Source: Nonomuraea indica (GTDB lineage: Bacteria > Actinomycetota > Actinomycetes > Streptosporangiales > Streptosporangiaceae). From it: a stretch of DNA of 64,000 nt. Made by a program: the position numbers and the translations under genes. Shown here one piece after another: positions 59,964-64,000 of this stretch. The stretch lies in assembly GCF_002850745.1 (NCBI RefSeq), contig NZ_KZ559478.1:1-64000 (forward strand), written 5' to 3'. Within the stretch, counting starts at the first letter, position 1. Each line of letters opens with the position of its first letter. The notes below the pieces were generated by a model. It was given only the letters and a program-made list of their open reading frames with translations. It made no database searches and was not told where the DNA came from.

Positions 59964-61069
59964 GCGACCACCTCACCGTGGATTCTGCGGGCGTACGTGA
60001 GCCGCTCGGTCACGGCAACTAGATCGTCGGATGGCACAGCGGCACCGGTGGCGAGATTGACCACCGTACTCACCGACTCGATACCGCCGAGGTCGTCACG
60101 GACAGCTCTCCCGAGGGCCTCCAGCGAGCCGCACGCTCTGGCCTCCGTCCGGCAGAAGTATGCCAGCTCGCAGACGGACAGGCATTCAGGCGCGTACCGC
60201 GCCGGAATCTCGGAGACTGCCGCGCTGAGCTCCGCTGCCGAGCGTGTCGGGGTGTCACCGTCCATCATCAGGTCGAGGCTGAGACCGGGGGGCAGAGTGT
60301 CGAGGATCGTGTCGATCCTGGCCAAGCGTTCCAGCTGGCGCCGCAGCACCTCCAGTTGATGGCGTACGTCGACCAGCCGGGCAGTCGGAAAGTTCCTGAA
60401 GTTCTCAGGACAGACCAGGATGATGTCGTGGGATACCCGCTGCGGATCCAGTCGGAGTTGCTCGAACAGGACACGCATCGCATGGACGTAGACGGCCGCC
60501 TCTCGCGCAGCCGCTGAAACTTTCGCGGTCTCGGCTTGGTCGTCGATGATGGCGAACGTCTTGATCACTACGACATGGAACTTGCCCTGCGCCTGGAAGG
60601 CGATGACGTCCGGCTCAAGGTATACGTCGTAGCCCGCGACGTTGAGCTTGAGCAGCGGATGATCCACGATCGTCGCCGCGTCAACCCGGTTCGCGGCGGC
60701 ACTCCTGAGCAGTTGCTCCGTGTGCTTTCGGAGCAGCGCGCGACCCGCGTGCTCGTCGACGTCCTCCACGTCCCGATAACCGGCCTCCTCCACGGCCAGC
60801 CCCAACAGCCCTCGTAGCAGGCGCAGGAGATGAGCTCCGCCGTTCTCCTTGACGATCGCCTTGAACTGCCGGCTGCGGATCAGCGCGAAGGGCGACTGAC
60901 CGAACTGCATCGGGTGGCCCAGGTGCTGGACGACCTTTCCCTTGTCGATCCCCGCCGCGTCGAGCACGGCCCTGCGGTGACATGCGGGATTGGCGGCCAG
61001 GGCTGCGATGCTGCGGGCGTTGTGGTCGACGGGCGGGCTCGGGCCGCGCAGCGCGTCGAGCCGGCTCAT
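59960..61069 (-). CDS. PD-(D/E)XK/Cas4-like protein, possibly degenerate
   Basis: The 369-residue protein has a nuclease-like core: VYLEPDVIAFQAQGKFHVVVIKTFAIID (Asp near 156, Lys near 172), then AREAAVYVHAMRVLFEQL, which is the helix expected in RecB/Cas4-like nucleases. Near the C-terminus ECLSVCELAYFCRTEARAC has four Cys, as in the Fe-S cluster of Cas4/AddB-type nucleases. In the usual ExK motif the Glu is replaced by Val (V-V-I-K), so the active site may be altered or inactive. Coupled on both sides by ATGA. Confidence 0.65.
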   Translation of the reverse strand: MSRLDALRGPSPPVDHNARSIAALAANPACHRRAVLDAAGIDKGKVVQHLGHPMQFGQSPFALIRSRQFKAIVKENGGAHLLRLLRGLLGLAVEEAGYRDVEDVDEHAGRALLRKHTEQLLRSAAANRVDAATIVDHPLLKLNVAGYDVYLEPDVIAFQAQGKFHVVVIKTFAIIDDQAETAKVSAAAREAAVYVHAMRVLFEQLRLDPQRVSHDIILVCPENFRNFPTARLVDVRHQLEVLRRQLERLARIDTILDTLPPGLSLDLMMDGDTPTRSAAELSAAVSEIPARYAPECLSVCELAYFCRTEARACGSLEALGRAVRDDLGGIESVSTVVNLATGAAVPSDDLVAVTERLTYARRIHGEVVA

Positions 61070-61812
61070 GCGGTGCTCGCCGTCCTCAATCCCGCACCGA
61101 AGAGCTGGTTGACCTCCGCTAGCTGTGATGCCGCACGCTCAGCGACCGCCTTGCGGTGTTGTCGATCTTTTTCCTCGTGTACGGCGAGTTCGGCGCGGGC
61201 GGCGGTGATGACTCGGCCCGGATCCGCGGGTCCGAAGTCGGCCACCGCGCCGGGGATGTTCTGCGCCATGGCGGTGAGGAGCCGGAACCCACCGAGCGGG
61301 CTCTCGCCGGCGCGGGTGAGCCGCTGCAGATGCTCTGCGATGCGGATGGTGGAGGTCAACAGGTCGGTACGTGGACTCAGCGGCCCGATGATCCGGCGGC
61401 GCAGTGGCCAGGTGCTGACGGCCAGCACACCTCGTACGGGAGAAAGGCGTTCGGCGCTCAGCGCCGCGCAGAGGTAGTAAGGCCTTGAGTTGGGGGACGA
61501 GCGGAAAGATCGCTCCTCGTCCCTGCGCAGACTCGTGAGTTTGGCGTTGGTGATCGTACCGCTGAAGAACGACTCGTCGACCGCGACGATCGTCTTGGCC
61601 GCAGCTGGTACACCCAGCAGTGTCAACGCCTGGTGCACATGCTCCCTGACTGGGGCGGGCGGCGCAGGAGGGGGATTGATGGCCTCTTCCCAGGTTCGCT
61701 CCACTTGACGGAGCTCGGCTCTCAGGGATCGCACCCGGGCGGGGTCTCCGGCGGCCGAGGCTACGCGTATCTCGCGCCTCAGCGTCAACATGCGTTCTTC
61801 AAGCCCGTCCAT
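61066..61812 (-). CDS. Coiled-coil protein, first gene of four-gene operon
   Basis: With the ATG at 61812 the protein has 248 residues. It begins with a coiled coil (MDGLEERMLTLRREIRVASAAGDPARVRSLRAELRQVERTWEEAI), followed by VREHVHQALTLLGVPAAAKTIVAVDESFFSG, a segment like a winged helix, and a C-terminal helix rich in charge. No catalytic motif seen. The longer frame upstream of the ATG has no coding character. It may recognise DNA or the partner proteins. Confidence 0.68.
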   Translation of the reverse strand: MDGLEERMLTLRREIRVASAAGDPARVRSLRAELRQVERTWEEAINPPPAPPAPVREHVHQALTLLGVPAAAKTIVAVDESFFSGTITNAKLTSLRRDEERSFRSSPNSRPYYLCAALSAERLSPVRGVLAVSTWPLRRRIIGPLSPRTDLLTSTIRIAEHLQRLTRAGESPLGGFRLLTAMAQNIPGAVADFGPADPGRVITAARAELAVHEEKDRQHRKAVAERAASQLAEVNQLFGAGLRTASTA

Positions 61813-62029
61813 GTCCACGTTTCCGCAGCTTAGCAAGCGACCCAAGCGGAGCCAAGCTATTCCACTTGCTTCCACTATTTTCCACGGTTACCCTGGGCGA
61901 GTAGCCCTCACGGCAGGCGTGGCATTCGGTGTGGATGGGGATCCACCGCCCGTCTCCGAGGGCCTTTTCTTCTTCCCCTAGGCGCCCGGTCCCGTGGGCC
62001 GGCGTCTTCCGCGAGCTAGGAGACGAAAC

Positions 62030-63685
62030 ATGGTGCGACCGAGGACGCGTGACCTGACCCTGTACCGGCTCACGGGCGTGGAGCCCACCCCGTACGGCAT
62101 GCTCAACGTGCTGGACCTCGCCAAGCTCGACGAGCTCGAGGTGGAGCCGCAAGAGCTCTCCCTGGCCGGGGCGCCCGCCCTGTGGGTGGCCGGGCACCAG
62201 GAGATGCCGCTGGCCAGCTGGTGCGAGGACGCTGCGGCCACGACGGGCCTGAACGTGGCCTTCGACGAGCGGCGCTCCTTCGGGCTGCTGATGATCGCCG
62301 TCGACGGCGGCGTCTACGCCATCGGCTACGGCCAGGGCCACTGGTGGATCCCGGACGAGCACAAGGACCACGGTTTCGGCATCCGCTTCGCGGTGCGCCG
62401 CCTCGACCCCGACCACGTGCAGGACGTGGCACGCCGCCGCATCGGCGCGCGTGGCCGCACCGACCTGACTCTGATCCCCGGCGGCATGCCGATCTGGGCT
62501 CTGGGCATCGAGGAGCAGGCCGAGGTGATCCGCCGCATGGGCGGGCGCTCGCGCGACCTCAAGGTCACCTTCTCCAAGGCCGACGAGCGGCCGGTGCGCC
62601 TGGAGGCCGGCGTGGGGCTGAGCATGAGGTTCGGCATCTGGCCGGAGGACCTCGTCGCCGACATCCGGGAGATCGCCCGCGTCTGCCGTGAGGACGAGCC
62701 GCACCCGGCGCTCGAGTTCGTGGATCACATCCGCCCCATCGTGGACAACGCGCTGGTCACCCGGCTGGACACCCGGCTCGATGAGCTGCTGGGCCACCCC
62801 GACACGACGGAGCTCGTCTGCGTGGTGCCGACCCCTTGCCTGCCCGGCTACGCTCAGGCCCGCCGATTCGAGGTGAAGATCGGGACTGCGACGCAGCGTG
62901 TGGACGAGCTCGACGTCCAGCTCATCCGTGTCCGCGCTCGGCTCCAAGCCCCGGGGGCGCGGGTGACGGCGTTGCGAAAGGGCAAGATCCGCATGTTCCG
63001 GGACGCCGAGCGCACGCACGAGGTCGGGGACGCGGCGGCCATCAAGTGGCTGGAGGTCGTGCTGACCATGGGCGGGCGGCGCTACTTCCTGCTCGACGGC
63101 GAGTGGTACGAGATCGACCCCGCATACCTGGAGGACAAGCTCAACGAGATCGTGCCGCTGTTCGCCTTGCACCCCTCCGTCGAGCTCCCGACGCGATACG
63201 CCGGTCAGAACGAGAAGGAGTACAACATCGACGTCGCGGAGATGTGCGACGGGTTCCTGTGCCTGGACCGCGCTCTCCTGAAGACGAAGTTCTTCGCCGG
63301 CAACGGCTTCGAGGCCTGCGACCTCCTGGGCCCCGGCGACACCCTGGTGCACGTCAAGTTTGCCGAGGGCGCCAGCACGCTCAGCCACCTGTTCGCCCAG
63401 GGCGTCGTGGCGACGCAGGCACTCCTGCACTCCGACGAGGCGCTGCGCCGTTTCAAGGAGAAGGTCGCGGAGGTGAGCCAGGGCCGTCGCCAGGTGCCGG
63501 AGGACTTCCGACCGAGCAAGGTCGTGTTCGCCATCCACCTCAAGACGGGAGCCTCGCTCACGCCCAAGACGCTCTTCCCGCTGGCGCGAGTGGCACTTGC
63601 GAACGCGGCCAGGGTGCTGCGGACGTACGGCATCGAGGTCGAGGTGGTGGGCATCCCCGCCGCTGAGGGCGTGCTGGCCGCCTAG
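62030..63685 (+). CDS. TIGR04141/DUF6119 family sporadically distributed protein
   Basis: The 551-residue protein matches the family pattern: LTLYRLTG at the start, FGLLMIAVDGGVYAIGYGQGHWWI, then DHGFGIRFAVRRLDPD, and late YNIDVAEMCDGFLCLDRALLKTKFFAGNGFEACDLLGPGDTLVHVKFAEGASTLSHLFAQG. Members are patchily distributed and lie in mobile or defence loci; a nuclease-like core was suggested for the C-terminal part, but the function is not established. ATG 62030 follows aggaga. It is divergent from the four-gene operon. Confidence 0.8.
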   Translation: MVRPRTRDLTLYRLTGVEPTPYGMLNVLDLAKLDELEVEPQELSLAGAPALWVAGHQEMPLASWCEDAAATTGLNVAFDERRSFGLLMIAVDGGVYAIGYGQGHWWIPDEHKDHGFGIRFAVRRLDPDHVQDVARRRIGARGRTDLTLIPGGMPIWALGIEEQAEVIRRMGGRSRDLKVTFSKADERPVRLEAGVGLSMRFGIWPEDLVADIREIARVCREDEPHPALEFVDHIRPIVDNALVTRLDTRLDELLGHPDTTELVCVVPTPCLPGYAQARRFEVKIGTATQRVDELDVQLIRVRARLQAPGARVTALRKGKIRMFRDAERTHEVGDAAAIKWLEVVLTMGGRRYFLLDGEWYEIDPAYLEDKLNEIVPLFALHPSVELPTRYAGQNEKEYNIDVAEMCDGFLCLDRALLKTKFFAGNGFEACDLLGPGDTLVHVKFAEGASTLSHLFAQGVVATQALLHSDEALRRFKEKVAEVSQGRRQVPEDFRPSKVVFAIHLKTGASLTPKTLFPLARVALANAARVLRTYGIEVEVVGIPAAEGVLAA

Positions 63686-63814
63686 ATCCCTGCTTGCCTG
63701 CCAACATCGCGATCCTGCCCACGTCTCTCAGGGCGTCCCGTTAACCTGTGGTCGCCCTGGGAGCTCCAGTACCGAGACCTGACGAGGTCGTGCAGTCCCT
63801 CAGCTAGGAGTGCC

Positions 63815-64000
63815 GTGAGCCATCTGAACGACAGCCGCGCGCGTGTCATGGAGTTCTGGCGGGCTTGCGAGTTGTTCAGCCCGCCGAGTCTGCCAAGGGT
63901 CACCCCTCGGGACGAGCGGGAGCCGGTGTTCCAGATGCAAGCCGGCGCCCCGCTTCCCTGGGAGGCCGATCACCCGCTCCAGCGCAGGCGCATCAAGCCG
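63815..64000 (+). CDS. N-terminus of a large AAA/helicase-type protein (cut by window end)
   Basis: From the GTG at 63815 with aggag ahead, the frame reads MSHLNDSRARVMEFWRACELFSPPSLPRV, then FQMQAGAPLPWEADHPLQ. The FWRA(V/C)ELFSPP and PLPWE words are the start of long actinobacterial proteins with AAA/helicase domains (DUF4011/DUF3320-like surroundings). Only 62 residues are in the window. It may be transcribed with the TIGR04141 gene, 129 bp upstream. Confidence 0.6.
   Translation, partial: MSHLNDSRARVMEFWRACELFSPPSLPRVTPRDEREPVFQMQAGAPLPWEADHPLQRRRIKP

Noticed and set aside
1..64000. CRISPR array
   Set aside because: I saw no regularly spaced identical 25-40 bp repeats; the repeats found are isolated pairs, att sites or tandem units.

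Overview
The window is high-GC actinobacterial chromosome, most like a filamentous Streptosporangiales genus such as Nonomuraea or Streptosporangium. The evidence is the GalU / MoeA-like Glp / MoaC / MogA / RimJ / SepX(GlpR) cluster, the pSAM2-type integrative elements, and the FmdB-MTAP-SAF gene order. The genus is an inference.

Layout. (1) 1-7.3 kb is a graveyard of an actinomycete integrative and conjugative element (AICE). It holds one intact integrase/excisionase pair, a truncated RepSA-like gene, a second decayed integrase fragment, two truncated HAD phosphatase genes, small accessory genes and two copies of a ~105-bp repeat, and it ends near a tRNA-Ala(CGC). (2) 7.3-18.4 kb is chromosomal housekeeping: the molybdopterin/division cluster on the minus strand, then 5-FTHF cyclo-ligase, a CvrA-type antiporter, an FmdB zinc ribbon, MTA phosphorylase, a SAF protein, an M15 peptidase and a tRNA-Arg(CCU). 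(3) 18383-53778 is an integrated AICE of about 35 kb. A perfect 47-bp direct repeat of the 3' part of tRNA-Arg bounds it. Its backbone (23.1-32.9 kb) encodes Int, Xis, RepSA, small proteins, a DUF2637 protein, an FtsK-like TraSA, two GntR regulators and a NUDIX (Pif-like) protein. A predicted promoter with a palindrome in its spacer lies between the tra/rep/int operon and the GntR gene. (4) The right 20 kb of this element is defence cargo: a HEPN protein, an HNH + Vsr + Eco29kI-like GIY-YIG nuclease + C5 methyltransferase set, a tightly coupled four-gene operon (unknown, ParB-like, SNF2 helicase, DUF3883 nuclease), a DUF262/HEPN pair, and a helicase-nuclease fusion. (5) To the right of attR (53.8-64 kb) the defence-like content continues: an HNH nuclease, a membrane-anchored Mrr-like nuclease pair, a second four-gene operon with 4-bp overlaps at every junction (coiled-coil protein, PD-(D/E)XK/Cas4-like protein, unknown, SF1 helicase), a TIGR04141/DUF6119 protein, and the start of a large protein that runs off the window.

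The two four-gene operons, 41148-46106 and 57226-61812, are the best candidates for undescribed systems. Each joins a helicase and a nuclease-fold protein to proteins I do not recognise, and the coupling implies fixed stoichiometry. Functional assignments come from motif reading alone; no database search was run.
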